Source: Paraburkholderia caledonica NBRC 102488
GTDB taxonomy: Bacteria; Pseudomonadota; Gammaproteobacteria; Burkholderiales; Burkholderiaceae
NCBI RefSeq assembly: GCF_000685095.1
Contig: NZ_BAYE01000009.1
Coordinates: forward strand, 186,001 to 250,000
DNA length: 64,000 bases
Direction: 5' to 3'
Each line of letters begins with the position of its first letter. The stretch's first letter is position 1. Below the pieces are notes generated by a model. The model was not told the DNA's origin and ran no database searches. It saw only the letters and a program-made list of their open reading frames with translations. The translations under genes and the position numbers were made by a program. Shown here piece by piece: positions 43,505-53,780 of the stretch.

Positions 43505-44047
43505 ATGAAGCCTTCTTTTCCCGCCGCGCCGGTTGTCGAGCGCGCCGCCGAGCCTGATGAAGCCAATATCCGCGAGCTTGTGTACGGTTTCTACGACCGC
43601 GTACGGGCAGATCCGCTGCTCGGGCCGGTTTTCGATGCAAAGCTGGCTGGCCGCTGGGACGATCATCTGCCGAAAATGTGCACGTTCTGGGCGAGTCTGG
43701 TGCTGGGCGCAAAGCAGTACCGCGGCAATGTGCAGCAGGCGCATCAGCCGCTCGAAGGGATCGAGCCGCAGCATTTCAGCCGCTGGCTGTATCTGTTCCT
43801 CGACACTGTCGAGTCCCGTTATGAGCCGGCCGCCGCGGTCCGCTTCATGGAACCGGCGCTGCGCATCGCACAGAGTTTGCAATTGAGCCGTTTTGGTTGG
43901 GACTACAAGATTCCGGCAGAACAACAGGCGTTGCTCGAACGCGTGGCGCCAAAGCGCTCTGCCCGCGGCGATGAGCCGCAGCTTCCCGCGCGGCCCACGG
44001 GGGAGCCGTTTCCGACGCGCATTATCGGGCGGGCACGCGACGAGTGA
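43505..44047 (+). CDS. Group III truncated hemoglobin
   Basis: This 180-residue globin has the truncated fold with about 30 extra C-terminal residues. The segment ELVYGFYDRVRADPLLGPVF starts the A/B helices, LPKMCTFWASLVLGAKQYRG the E helix region, and EPQHFSRWLYLFLDTVE contains the likely proximal His. Truncated hemoglobins bind oxygen or nitric oxide and can detoxify it. Divergent nsrR suggests nitric oxide control. The ATG at 43505 is fixed by the alignment. The gene runs convergently toward moaE 89 bp away. Confidence 0.88.
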   Translation: MKPSFPAAPVVERAAEPDEANIRELVYGFYDRVRADPLLGPVFDAKLAGRWDDHLPKMCTFWASLVLGAKQYRGNVQQAHQPLEGIEPQHFSRWLYLFLDTVESRYEPAAAVRFMEPALRIAQSLQLSRFGWDYKIPAEQQALLERVAPKRSARGDEPQLPARPTGEPFPTRIIGRARDE

Positions 44048-44136
44048 CGACGAGCGACGGTGAGTGACGGCCCGAGCAGCACGCCTCGTCATGCTGCCTC
44101 AGAACCCGACGCTCATGCGACGAGCGCGGCAAACGC

Positions 44137-44613
44137 CTACTCCGAAGATCCGTTCCCGGATTCGATGCCCCATCGCGCGAGCGCAGTATCGTCGGTCACG
44201 CGGGCGTCCACCCAGCGCTCGCCCGCTTCGGTTTTCTCCTTTTTCCAGAACGGCGCCTGGGTTTTCAGATAGTCCATCACGAACTCACACGACGCAAACG
44301 CATCCCCACGATGCGCGGCCGTGGTCGCCACCAGCACGATCTGGTCGAGCGGATAAAGTTTTCCCACGCGATGCACGATCAGCACCTCGATGCCCGGCCA
44401 GCGCCGGCGTGCGCTTTCCACAATCGCTTCGAGCGACTTCTCAGTCATGCCCGGATAATGCTCGAGCTCCATTGCCTCGACTGTGCTGCCCTCGTTCAGA
44501 TCGCGCACGGTGCCGACGAAGCATGCCACGGCGCCTATCTTCGGATTGCGAGCGCGCAGCGCGGCAACTTCGGCGCTGAGGTCGAAATCTTCGGTCTGGA
44601 CACGTACGGGCAT
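44137..44613 (-). CDS. moaE: Molybdopterin synthase catalytic subunit MoaE
   Basis: MoaE forms the heterotetramer that inserts two sulfurs into precursor Z. The 158-residue protein has conserved VGTVRDLNEGSTVEAMELEH, the HRVGKLYPLD core and the C-terminal catalytic region PFWKKEKTEAGERWVDAR. The ATG at 44613 gives the conserved start MPVRVQTEDFDL. It is the last gene of moeA-moaD-moaE, 17 bp after moaD. Confidence 0.95.
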   Translation of the reverse strand: MPVRVQTEDFDLSAEVAALRARNPKIGAVACFVGTVRDLNEGSTVEAMELEHYPGMTEKSLEAIVESARRRWPGIEVLIVHRVGKLYPLDQIVLVATTAAHRGDAFASCEFVMDYLKTQAPFWKKEKTEAGERWVDARVTDDTALARWGIESGNGSSE

Positions 44614-44630
44614 GGCGGGCTCCTCGCGGT

Positions 44631-44888
44631 TCAACCGCCGGTGACGGGTGGGAAAAACGCGACCTCGCAACCCTCGGTGATTCGCGTGCCGGCGTTCGTC
44701 ATGACGTGATTGCAGGCCATGCGCAGCGCGCGGCCTTCCGCGAGCGTGTCGGCCCAGATGCCGCCACGCACACGCAGCCACGCGCGGACGTCGCCGACGG
44801 TTGCGACGCCCTCGGGCACGTCAACGGTTTCGTCAGCCAGATCGAGCGCTTCACGCACGCTCGCAAAATATCGCAGTTGAATCTTCAT
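44631..44888 (-). CDS. moaD: Molybdopterin synthase sulfur carrier MoaD
   Basis: This 85-residue ubiquitin-like protein starts MKIQLRYFASVREALDLADE and ends in the Gly-Gly that becomes thiocarboxylated (VAFFPPVTGG). It donates sulfur to MoaE in molybdenum-cofactor synthesis. It follows moeA by 24 bp. Confidence 0.96.
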   Translation of the reverse strand: MKIQLRYFASVREALDLADETVDVPEGVATVGDVRAWLRVRGGIWADTLAEGRALRMACNHVMTNAGTRITEGCEVAFFPPVTGG

Positions 44889-44912
44889 GGGATGCCGCCG
44901 GCGTTGCCGGCC

Positions 44913-46235
44913 TCAATTCAGCAATTCGGAAAAAGGAATGAAACGCACGGTTTCGCCGGCGCTGATCGCATGATTGGGCGGATTGTCAATCAGACCGTCG
45001 CCCCATACCGTCGACGTCAGCACGGCCGAGCTCTGGTTCGGAAACAGTTCGAGGCCGCCAGCGCTGTTGATGCGCGCACGCAGGAATTCGTTGCGGCGAT
45101 CGGCCTTGTTCTGGGTGAAGTCGGCCCGCAACGACAGCGCGCGCGGTGCGACCGCCTGCACTCCCGCAAGCCGCAAAATGAACGGACGCACGAACAACAG
45201 AAAGGTCACGAAGCTCGACACAGGGTTGCCGGGCAGACCAATGAAAAACGTTTCGGCCGACGACGGCACAGCCACCGACGCGGCGGCATGCTTCGGATCA
45301 GAAGCGTGATTAGCGCTGGCCTCAGCGCTGGCCTCACCACTGCCCACGCCGCGGCGCACGGCGCCGAACGCGAGCGGTTTGCCGGGTTTCATCGCGATCT
45401 GCCACATCGCGAGGCGTCCTTCCGCCTCGACGGCCGGCTTCACGTGATCTTCCTCGCCAACGGACACGCCCCCGCACGTCAGGATGAGATCGTGCGCGTG
45501 CGCGGCTTCACGCAGCAGGTCGCGCGTCGCATCGAGCCGGTCGGCGACGATGCCAAAGTCGCTCACCTCGCAGCCGAGCTTCTCGAGCAGTCCACGCAGC
45601 GTAAAGCGATTCGAGTTGTAAATTGCGCCGGGCTTCAGCGGCTCGCCGGGCATGGTCAACTCGTCTCCGGTGAAGAAAACTGCAACTCTCACCCGACGGC
45701 GAACTTCCAGTTCAGCACAACCGACCGACGCGGCAAGCCCCAACGCCTGCGGCGTGAGCCGCGTGCCGGCCGGCAGGATGACCGAGCCGCTTTGAATGTC
45801 GGCGCCTTGCGCGGTGATCCATTCGCCGGGCCGGGGACTGTGCAAAATAGTGACCTCATCGCCGTCGGCTTCCGTTTGCTCCTGCATCACGACGGCATCG
45901 GCACCCGGCGGCACGGTCGCGCCGGTGAAAATGCGGGCTGCCGTACCGGACTTCAGCGGCTCGGGCGCATGACCGGCGGGGATGCGTTGCGACACCGGCA
46001 GACGGCGGTTGCCGTGCGTCGTCACGTCGGCGGCGTGGATCGCGTAGCCATCCATTGAACTGGTGTTCATCGGCGGGACGTCGAGCGGCGAGACGACATC
46101 CGCCGCAAGCACGCGGCCCGATGCTTCGAGCGTCGGAATGAATTCGGTGCCGATGACCGGGCTCGCAGCGCTGAGCAGGGTCGCCAATGCGTCGGCGGTG
46201 GCGAGCATCGGAGCGCGGGGCGTGGGTGTGGACAT
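44913..46235 (-). CDS. moeA: Molybdopterin molybdenumtransferase MoeA
   Basis: MoeA inserts molybdate into adenylylated molybdopterin. The 440-residue protein has the conserved MNTSSMDGYAIHA and the metal-site segment PPGADAVVMQEQTEADGDEV, plus the nucleotide-binding LTCGGVSVGEEDHVK. The domain order is complete. An Ala/Ser-rich insertion at about residue 300-330 is not seen in the E. coli protein. It lies 227 bp downstream of thrC. Confidence 0.95.
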   Translation of the reverse strand: MSTPTPRAPMLATADALATLLSAASPVIGTEFIPTLEASGRVLAADVVSPLDVPPMNTSSMDGYAIHAADVTTHGNRRLPVSQRIPAGHAPEPLKSGTAARIFTGATVPPGADAVVMQEQTEADGDEVTILHSPRPGEWITAQGADIQSGSVILPAGTRLTPQALGLAASVGCAELEVRRRVRVAVFFTGDELTMPGEPLKPGAIYNSNRFTLRGLLEKLGCEVSDFGIVADRLDATRDLLREAAHAHDLILTCGGVSVGEEDHVKPAVEAEGRLAMWQIAMKPGKPLAFGAVRRGVGSGEASAEASANHASDPKHAAASVAVPSSAETFFIGLPGNPVSSFVTFLLFVRPFILRLAGVQAVAPRALSLRADFTQNKADRRNEFLRARINSAGGLELFPNQSSAVLTSTVWGDGLIDNPPNHAISAGETVRFIPFSELLN

Positions 46236-46462
46236 CTGGGGTTCGAAGCCGCAGGTTAAAAGAACATTGTAGCGGCCGAAGGCCGAGCCTTGTCACGCCC
46301 GCGCTTATTGGAAGCTTTTGCGGCGCGCGGCGGAGTTCTGAGGCGCTCGCCGCAGCGGGTAAGGCAAGCGCGCCGCGTCCAACGCGACCCGACCGCCGGC
46401 TCGGCGTCAACACTACCGGCGAGGCATGTCACGCGCGCCGCTGGCCCGCGCGCCAGTCGCAA

Positions 46463-47914
46463 TTACGCGCTCGTATTGGCCACGATGAAGTCCTTCACGC
46501 GCTGTGCGTCGGCGGGCAGCACTTCAAAACGCTGCGGCAGCGACTCCAGCCCCGTGAACGCGGCCGGACGCTCGGGCTCGCGCAACAGCGCTTCGCGAAT
46601 CGTCTCGCCGAACTTGATCGGCTGCGCCGTCTCCAGCACGATCATCGGCACGCCGGGTTGCAGATGTTCGCGCGCCACCTTCAGGCCGTCTGCCGTATGC
46701 GTGTCGATCATCGTGTCGTAGCGCTGGAAGACGTCGCGAATCGCTTCAACGCGGTCGTCGTGGCTGCTGCGGCCCGACACGAAGCCGAACTCCTTCACGC
46801 GAGCGAAGTCGCCGCTCGCCGCGAGGTCGAAACCGCCCTTCTCCTCGACGTCGCGGAACAACTGCAGCACTCGCGCCGGATCACGGCCGAGCAGATCGAA
46901 CACGAAACGCTCGAAGTTCGACGCCTTCGAAATGTCCATGCTCGGGCTGCTCGTGTGGTACGTCTCCGCGGCCTTGCGCACGCGGTAGATGCCGGTGCGG
47001 AAAAATTCGTCAAGCACGTCGTTCTCGTTCGTAGCCACCACGAGTCTTTCGATCGGCAGACCCATCATGCGCGCGATGTGACCCGCGCACACGTTGCCAA
47101 AATTGCCCGACGGCACCGTAAACGACACCCGCTCGTCGTTGCTCTTCGTCGCGGCGAAATAGCCCTTGAAGTAATAAACGACTTGCGCAACGACGCGCGC
47201 CCAGTTGATCGAATTGACCGTGCCGATCTTGTACTTCGCCTTGAACGCGTGGTCGTTCGAAACGGCTTTGACGATGTCCTGGCAATCGTCGAACACACCT
47301 TCGACCGCGAGGTTGAAAATGTTCGGGTCTTGCAGGCTGTACATCTGAGCGGTCTGGAACGCGCTCATTTTCTTGTGCGGCGACAGCATGAACACGCGAA
47401 TGCCCTGCTTGCCGCGCATCGCGTATTCGGCGGCGCTGCCGGTGTCACCCGAAGTCGCGCCGAGAATGTTCAGCGTTTCGCCGTGTTTTGCGAGCGCATA
47501 TTCGAACAGGTTGCCGATCAACTGCATCGCCATGTCCTTGAACGCAAGCGTCGGACCGTTCGACAGCTCCAGCAGCGACAGCGGCGCGCCGTTCTCGACG
47601 CCGAGTGTTTTGAGCGGCGTGATCTGCTCCGCACCTTCGTCGTCGCGCACGTTGCAGTATGTTTGCGCCGTGTAGGTCTTCCGGGTCAGCGCGCGCAGGT
47701 CTTCAGACGGAATGTCGTCGCTGAACTTCGACAGTATTTCGAAGGCGAGATCTGCATACGGCAGCGTGCGCCAACGCGCGAGTTCATCCGCGCTGACGCG
47801 CGGGTATTCGGCCGGCAGGTACAACCCGCCGTCTTTTGCGAGACCGCCGAGCAAAATGTCGGAAAAAGTGTGGCGCTCGCCGGCTCCGGCGCCGCGCGTG
47901 GAGAGGTAGTTCAT
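46463..47914 (-). CDS. thrC: Threonine synthase
   Basis: This PLP enzyme converts O-phosphohomoserine to threonine. The 483-residue protein has the pyridoxal-binding Lys in TLAFKDMAMQLIGNLFEY, the N-terminal family motif (MNYLSTRGAGAGERHTFSDI) and the phosphate-binding ILGATSGDTGSAAEYAMRG. It is a type with an N-terminal extended domain, as in E. coli. It starts 9 bp after the hom stop, so hom and thrC are cotranscribed. Confidence 0.96.
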   Translation of the reverse strand: MNYLSTRGAGAGERHTFSDILLGGLAKDGGLYLPAEYPRVSADELARWRTLPYADLAFEILSKFSDDIPSEDLRALTRKTYTAQTYCNVRDDEGAEQITPLKTLGVENGAPLSLLELSNGPTLAFKDMAMQLIGNLFEYALAKHGETLNILGATSGDTGSAAEYAMRGKQGIRVFMLSPHKKMSAFQTAQMYSLQDPNIFNLAVEGVFDDCQDIVKAVSNDHAFKAKYKIGTVNSINWARVVAQVVYYFKGYFAATKSNDERVSFTVPSGNFGNVCAGHIARMMGLPIERLVVATNENDVLDEFFRTGIYRVRKAAETYHTSSPSMDISKASNFERFVFDLLGRDPARVLQLFRDVEEKGGFDLAASGDFARVKEFGFVSGRSSHDDRVEAIRDVFQRYDTMIDTHTADGLKVAREHLQPGVPMIVLETAQPIKFGETIREALLREPERPAAFTGLESLPQRFEVLPADAQRVKDFIVANTSA

Positions 47915-47922
47915 AGTTCGGC

Positions 47923-49254
<1,332 letters not shown>

Positions 49255-49277
49255 GCAGCGTGTTTTCGAGTAAATGT

Positions 49278-49358
49278 TTAAAAAGTGCCCCCAACCCTGG
49301 CGCTTCGCGCGAGGCCCCGAGGGGGTGAGAAAGCTCGGGCGGCCCGGCGTTTTCTCAC
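49278..49358. repeat. Nested hairpin element between alaA and hom
   Basis: The 81 bp hold GTGAGAAA and TTTCTCAC (49325-49332 and 49351-49358) as an 8-bp inverted repeat enclosing CGGGC-G-GCCCG. A second hairpin (GTGCCCCC...GGGGGTG with GCGC-TTC-GCGC at its centre) is upstream. This resembles Burkholderiales extragenic palindromic repeats, but I cannot count copies elsewhere. It could also terminate the alaA transcript. Confidence 0.5.
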
Positions 49359-49414
49359 GAGGAAACGGGTGTCGGATGCAATGCGCCGCCGAAGCGCGAG
49401 TCGCCTATTGTGCG

Positions 49415-50653
49415 CTAGGCCGTGTGACGTTTGCGATAACCGTCCAGAAAACGCGCGATCCGGTTGATGGAATCCGCGAGGTCGTCGACATTCGGCAGGA
49501 ACACGACGCGGAAATGATCCGGCGTTTTCCAGTTGAAGCCAGTGCCCTGGACCAGCAGCACGCGCTCTTCCAGCAACAGGTCGAGGATGAACTGCTGGTC
49601 GTTTTGGATCGGATAAACCTTGGGGTCGAGGCGCGGGAACATGTACAGCGCCGCTTCCGGCTTCACGCAGCTCACGCCGGGGATCGACGTGAGCATGTCG
49701 TACGCGAGCTCGCGCTGCTTGTAGAGGCGCCCGCTCGGCACGATCAGGTCGTTGATGCTCTGATAGCCGCCGAGTGCGGTCTGGATCGCGTACTGGCCGG
49801 GCACGTTCGGGCACAGGCGCATGGACGCGAGAATGCCGAGCCCTTCGAAGTAGTCTTTCGCGCTGCGGCGGTTCTCGCCGGTCAGGCCCGAGATGAACAT
49901 CCAGCCCGCGCGGTAGCCGCAGGAGCGGTAGCTCTTCGACAGGCTGTTGAACGTGACCGTCAGCACGTCTTCGGAGAGCGCCGCCATTGACGTATGCGTC
50001 TTGCCGTCGTAGATGATCTTGTCGTACACCTCGTCGGCGAAGATCACGAGGCCGTGCTGACGCGCTATCTCGATCAGGCCCAGCAGCAGTTCGTCGGAGT
50101 ACAGCGCACCGGTCGGGTTGTTCGGGTTGATGACGACGAGCGCGCGCGTGTTCGGCGTGATTTTCGCGCGGATGTCGTCGAGGTCGGGCATCCAGCGGTT
50201 GCCTTCGTCGCAGATGTAGTGCACCGGCGTGCCGCCCGAGAGGCTCACGCCGGCCGTCCACAGCGGATAGTCGGGCGCGGGCAGCAGCACTTCGTCGCCG
50301 TCGTTCAGGAGCCCCTGCAACGCCATCACGATCAGCTCCGAGGCGCCGTTGCCGATGTAGATGTCATCCAGCTCGACGCCGTGTACGCCCTTTTGCTGCG
50401 TGTAATGCATGATCGCCTTGCGCGCGGCGAACACACCTTTGGAGTCGGAGTAGCCGGACGAGCCCGGCAGGTTCAGGATCATGTCCTGAATGATTTCGTC
50501 GGGCGCCTCGAAACCGAACGGCGCGAGATTGCCGATGTTCAGCTTGATGATGCGGTGGCCTTCTTCTTCGAGCCGCTTCGCGTGTTCGAGGACGGGCCCG
50601 CGAATGTCGTAGCAGACATTCAACAACTTGTTGGATTTGAGAATCGGTTTCAC
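49415..50653 (-). CDS. alaA: Alanine aminotransferase (AlaA-type, class I PLP)
   Basis: AlaA makes alanine from pyruvate with glutamate as donor. The 412-residue protein has LNIGNLAPFGFEAPDEIIQD, the ASEL nucleotide loop, and the PLP Lys in LSKSYRSCGYRAGWMF (SLSKSYR). The C-terminus is complete. The start is GTG at 50653 (VKPILKSNKLLNVCYDIRGP); a GTG at 50659 with AGGA 4 bases upstream is an alternative. An upstream in-frame extension of about 75 residues has no family similarity. hom and thrC follow on the same strand. Confidence 0.93.
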   Translation of the reverse strand: MKPILKSNKLLNVCYDIRGPVLEHAKRLEEEGHRIIKLNIGNLAPFGFEAPDEIIQDMILNLPGSSGYSDSKGVFAARKAIMHYTQQKGVHGVELDDIYIGNGASELIVMALQGLLNDGDEVLLPAPDYPLWTAGVSLSGGTPVHYICDEGNRWMPDLDDIRAKITPNTRALVVINPNNPTGALYSDELLLGLIEIARQHGLVIFADEVYDKIIYDGKTHTSMAALSEDVLTVTFNSLSKSYRSCGYRAGWMFISGLTGENRRSAKDYFEGLGILASMRLCPNVPGQYAIQTALGGYQSINDLIVPSGRLYKQRELAYDMLTSIPGVSCVKPEAALYMFPRLDPKVYPIQNDQQFILDLLLEERVLLVQGTGFNWKTPDHFRVVFLPNVDDLADSINRIARFLDGYRKRHTA

Positions 50654-50891
50654 GGCGGGCACTTCATCCTGGTTAATTGGCTTGGAGCCTCGGGCCTGCA
50701 GCTTCGGGCGAACGGACACGGGCGCGGGCACCGGCAAACAACTGAACGCCCCGGCCGGGTTCGCGGATACGGGCAAACGGGCGCGGCCGGCGCGGGTTGG
50801 GCCGCCCTGCGCGGCCACTTCCCGAGGTTCTGTGCAGAGTCTGCTCGGAGCCCTTTGCGGCGGATTGCGCCGATGCACCAGCGAGACCGGC

Positions 50892-50948
50892 TAAAGCAGG
50901 CTAAAGCGCTCGCTAAAGCGGAACAAAAGCGGACGAAAGCGGGCAAAA
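50892..50948. other. Six helically phased A-tracts
   Basis: AAA or AAAA tracts are centred at about 50894, 50904, 50916, 50926, 50937 and 50946: intervals of about 10, 12, 10.5, 10.5 and 9.5 bp, mean close to one helical turn. Such phasing can produce intrinsically curved DNA, though tracts of only 3 or 4 A bend weakly. The site lies between alaA and the divergent Mth938-like gene, about 150 bp before the TATAAT at 51039. Confidence 0.5.
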
Positions 50949-51038
50949 CCAGGGCGCGTGGCCGATAGACCCGCCCCGGATCGTCAGCGCGGCTTGTGGC
51001 GGCGCTTGGCGAGAGGCGCCGCTGGGCGGCTAAAAAGT

Positions 51039-51044
51039 TATAAT
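51039..51044 (+). promoter_or_regulatory. Candidate -10 element for the Mth938-like gene
   Basis: A consensus TATAAT sits inside CTAAAAAGTTATAATTTAG, itself a small dyad. No -35 is convincing. Transcription would begin near 51051, only 4 bases before an ATG at 51055. Confidence 0.4.
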
Positions 51045-51078
51045 TTAGCGGATTTTGGCCGACTTCCGCAATGCACCA

Positions 51079-51120
51079 ACCGTAACGGGACCACAACGAA
51101 CCGTGACGGAACCGCAACGG
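51079..51120. repeat. Two 21-bp direct repeats
   Basis: ACCGTAACGGGACCACAACG (plus A) and ACCGTGACGGAACCGCAACG (plus G) are consecutive at 51079-51099 and 51100-51120. In the frame of the upstream ATG at 51055 they encode TVTGPQR and TVTEPQR. They lie between that ATG and the TTG start used below. Confidence 0.75.
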
Positions 51121-51231
51121 GAGCTTTTTTGGCCCTTTCGTGTCCCACTCGCGTCTGACCGCCCGGCTCGTGCTTGCAACGACCAGGCCGCCAACACGCA
51201 TGATGTCTCGCGACGACTTCGGAAAACGAAT

Positions 51232-51606
51232 TTGAAATTACATCAGGATTCCAGCGGCGCCCTCAATACCGTGACCGGTTACGGCGACGGCTATGTCGAA
51301 ATCAATCTGGTGCGTCATTCCGGCAGCCTCCTCGTGCTTCCGGAAGCGCCTGTCATTCCCTGGCCTGTCTCGTCCTTCGAGCAACTGAGCCCCGAGCTTT
51401 TCTCGATGCTGGTCGAGCCCGCGCCCGAAGTGGTGATCTTCGGCAGCGGCGAGCGGCTGCGGTTTCCGCACCCGCGCCTGACTGCCGCGCTCACCGCCAA
51501 ACGCATCGGCGTCGAAACGATGGACTTCAAGGCCGCCTGCCGCACGTACAACATCTTGATGGCCGAGGGCCGCAAGGTCGCGGCCGCGCTGCTGATCGAA
51601 GGCTAG
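51232..51606 (+). CDS. Mth938/DUF498-domain protein (NDUFAF3-like)
   Basis: This 124-residue protein belongs to the Mth938 family (DUF498), related to a mitochondrial complex I assembly factor. The conserved core includes PWPVSSFEQLSPELFSMLVE, VVIFGSGERLRFPHP and GVETMDFKAACRTYNILMAE. The start used is TTG 51232 (LKLHQDSSGALNTVTGYGDG), with GGAA about 8 bases upstream, because it matches the family start from memory. An ATG at 51055 in the same frame would add 59 residues that look low-complexity. The molecular function is unknown. Confidence 0.8.
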   Translation: MKLHQDSSGALNTVTGYGDGYVEINLVRHSGSLLVLPEAPVIPWPVSSFEQLSPELFSMLVEPAPEVVIFGSGERLRFPHPRLTAALTAKRIGVETMDFKAACRTYNILMAEGRKVAAALLIEG

Positions 51607-52033
51607 CGGGCCTCGCAACCGGTGCGCAGACGCCGTAACTGCCGCGTCGGCGGCCTTGGGTCGACCGCCGCGGCGCGAATTGGGCGGATGCGTTCGGCTA
51701 GCGTTGCTGTCGTGGCCCGGAGTGCGGACCTCATTGCTGGCGACAGCGCTGCTCCAGGCGCGCTGGGAGAGCGCCTCACGCGACTTGCAGCAGCCCCGCC
51801 CTCGCCGGGTCACGGACGATCACGTACACTGCGCGCCATCTATGCGAAGCCGGCGGTGTTGACATTTGCGATTTTGGCGGCGCGCGAAATGCGCCGGCAC
51901 GTGAGCGGCCATAAGACCTGGCGCGAGCCAAGGCACAGCAGCACAGCAGTGGGCCACGAAGCTCAGGGCCGCCGCCCATTCCGAATAACAACGCAGCGCC
52001 GCCCACGCGGCGTTGCCAGAAAGGTTTAAATCG
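51607..52033. other. 427-bp gap upstream of arnT
   Basis: No supported gene. The right end has a stem (GCCGC-CCAC-GCGGC, near 51995-52010) immediately before the arnT ribosome-binding site (AAAGGTT). A TTGACA at about 51860 has no matching -10. Nothing else is visible. Confidence 0.5.
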
Positions 52034-53755
52034 ATGAACGATACGCCGTCGAGGCTACCGCTCAACCGCACCGCGATTCTGTTGCTGGTGCTGGCCCTTG
52101 CCGTCATCTGGTTCGTGCCGCTCGGGTGGCGCCATCTGTTGCCAAGCGATGAAGGCCGCTACGCCGAAATGGCGCGGGAAATGTTCGTGACCGGCGACTG
52201 GATCACGCCGCGCTACAACGGCTACAAATATTTCGAGAAGCCGCCGCTGCAAACGTGGGCGAACGCGCTCACGTTCGCGTGGTTCGGCATCGGCGAATGG
52301 CAGGCGCGGCTCTACACGGCGCTCACCGGATTCGCCGGCGTGCTGCTGATCGGCTTCACGGGCGCGCGCGTGTTCAATGCGGCGACCGGCGTGTTTGCAG
52401 CGCTGGTGCTCGCGACGTCGCCCTACTGGAACCTGATGGGCCACTTCAACACGCTCGACATGGGCCTGTCGTTCTGGATGGAACTCACGTTGTGCGCATT
52501 GCTGCTCGCTCAGCGCCCAAATCTCGAGACCTCCCGTGTGCGCGGCTGGATGTGGCTGTGCTGGGGTTCGATGGCGCTCGCCGTATTGTCGAAGGGCCTC
52601 GTCGGCGTCATTCTGCCGGGCGCCGTGCTGGTGATCTACACGCTGGTCGCGCGCGACTGGGCGGTGTGGAAGCGCCTGCATCTGATTGGCGGCCTCATCG
52701 TGTTCTTCGCGATCGTCACGCCGTGGTTCGTGCTGGTGCAGCAGCGCAATCCCGAGTTCCTCAACTTCTTCTTCATCGTTCAGCAGTTCAAGCGGTACCT
52801 GACGCCCGAGCAGAACCGTCCCGGGCCGTTCTATTATTTCGTGCCGGTGCTGATCGTCGGCTTCCTGCCCTGGCTCTCGGTGGTACTGCAGAGTGTGCGT
52901 CACGCGTGGCGCCTGCCGCGCCAGCCGAATGGCTTCGCGCCGGTCACGATGATGCTGGTCTGGACCGGCTTCATCTTCCTCTTCTTCAGCGCGTCGCATT
53001 CCAAGCTGCTCTCGTACACGCTCCCGATCGCGCCGCCCATCGCGCTTCTGATCGGAATGTACCTGCCGCTCGTCACGCGGGACCAGTGGCGCCGCCATCT
53101 CGCCGGCTATGCACTATTTCTCGTAGTCGCTGCATTCGCCGCGCTCTTTCTGCCGCGCTTCGGTAGCCAGCGCAATCCCGCCGAACTGTACGCGCAGTAC
53201 CGCACGTGGGTACTGGCCGCCCTTGCCGTCGCGTTCGTGCTGACGCTCGCCGCACTGTGGCTCAATCGCCGCAGCCGCGCCGGCAGCCTCGGCACGATCG
53301 CGAGTTTCGGCGCGGCGTGGCTGTTGCTCGGCACGATCGCCGGCATCGGTCACGACGTGTTCGGCCGCCTCAGTTCCGGCGCGCCGCTCGCGCCCGCTAT
53401 CAAGGCGCAGATGGCGAAGTTGCCGGCCGACACGCCGTTCTACTCGGTCGGCGTGCTCGACCACACGCTGCCGTTCTACATCGGCCATACGATGACGATG
53501 GTCGAACACCCCGATGAACTTGCGTTCGGCGTGTCGGTGGAACCGCAGAAATGGCTGCCGTCGGTCGAGGCGTGGGTCGAGCGCTGGAAGGCCGACCGCT
53601 ACGCACTCGCACTGATTCCGCCCTCCACTTACGAGCGGCTCCTGAAAGAAGGCCTGCCGATGCAGGTCGTTGCCCAGGACTCGCGCCGCGTCGTCGTAAT
53701 GAAGCCGCTCGCAGCGGGCGCGGTGGCCGCGCCGGTGGAAAAAACCCAGCAGTGA
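52034..53755 (+). CDS. arnT: Ara4N transferase ArnT
   Basis: ArnT transfers 4-amino-4-deoxy-L-arabinose from undecaprenyl phosphate to lipid A on the periplasmic face, conferring resistance to polymyxin-like cationic peptides. The 573-residue GT-C enzyme has about 12 helices; the first periplasmic loop carries LLPSDEGRYAEMAREMFVTG and DWITPRYNGYKYFEKPPLQT, matching ArnT acidic motifs. The ATG at 52034 has AAAGG upstream. It heads the arn cluster here. Confidence 0.93.
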   Translation: MNDTPSRLPLNRTAILLLVLALAVIWFVPLGWRHLLPSDEGRYAEMAREMFVTGDWITPRYNGYKYFEKPPLQTWANALTFAWFGIGEWQARLYTALTGFAGVLLIGFTGARVFNAATGVFAALVLATSPYWNLMGHFNTLDMGLSFWMELTLCALLLAQRPNLETSRVRGWMWLCWGSMALAVLSKGLVGVILPGAVLVIYTLVARDWAVWKRLHLIGGLIVFFAIVTPWFVLVQQRNPEFLNFFFIVQQFKRYLTPEQNRPGPFYYFVPVLIVGFLPWLSVVLQSVRHAWRLPRQPNGFAPVTMMLVWTGFIFLFFSASHSKLLSYTLPIAPPIALLIGMYLPLVTRDQWRRHLAGYALFLVVAAFAALFLPRFGSQRNPAELYAQYRTWVLAALAVAFVLTLAALWLNRRSRAGSLGTIASFGAAWLLLGTIAGIGHDVFGRLSSGAPLAPAIKAQMAKLPADTPFYSVGVLDHTLPFYIGHTMTMVEHPDELAFGVSVEPQKWLPSVEAWVERWKADRYALALIPPSTYERLLKEGLPMQVVAQDSRRVVVMKPLAAGAVAAPVEKTQQ

Positions 53756-53780
53756 CCCCATATCAGGACCTGAACGACCG

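Noticed and set aside
49255..49414. Threonine leader peptide or riboswitch before hom
   Set aside because: No Thr/Ile-rich short frame, and no known riboswitch core; the hairpins look like an extragenic repeat.
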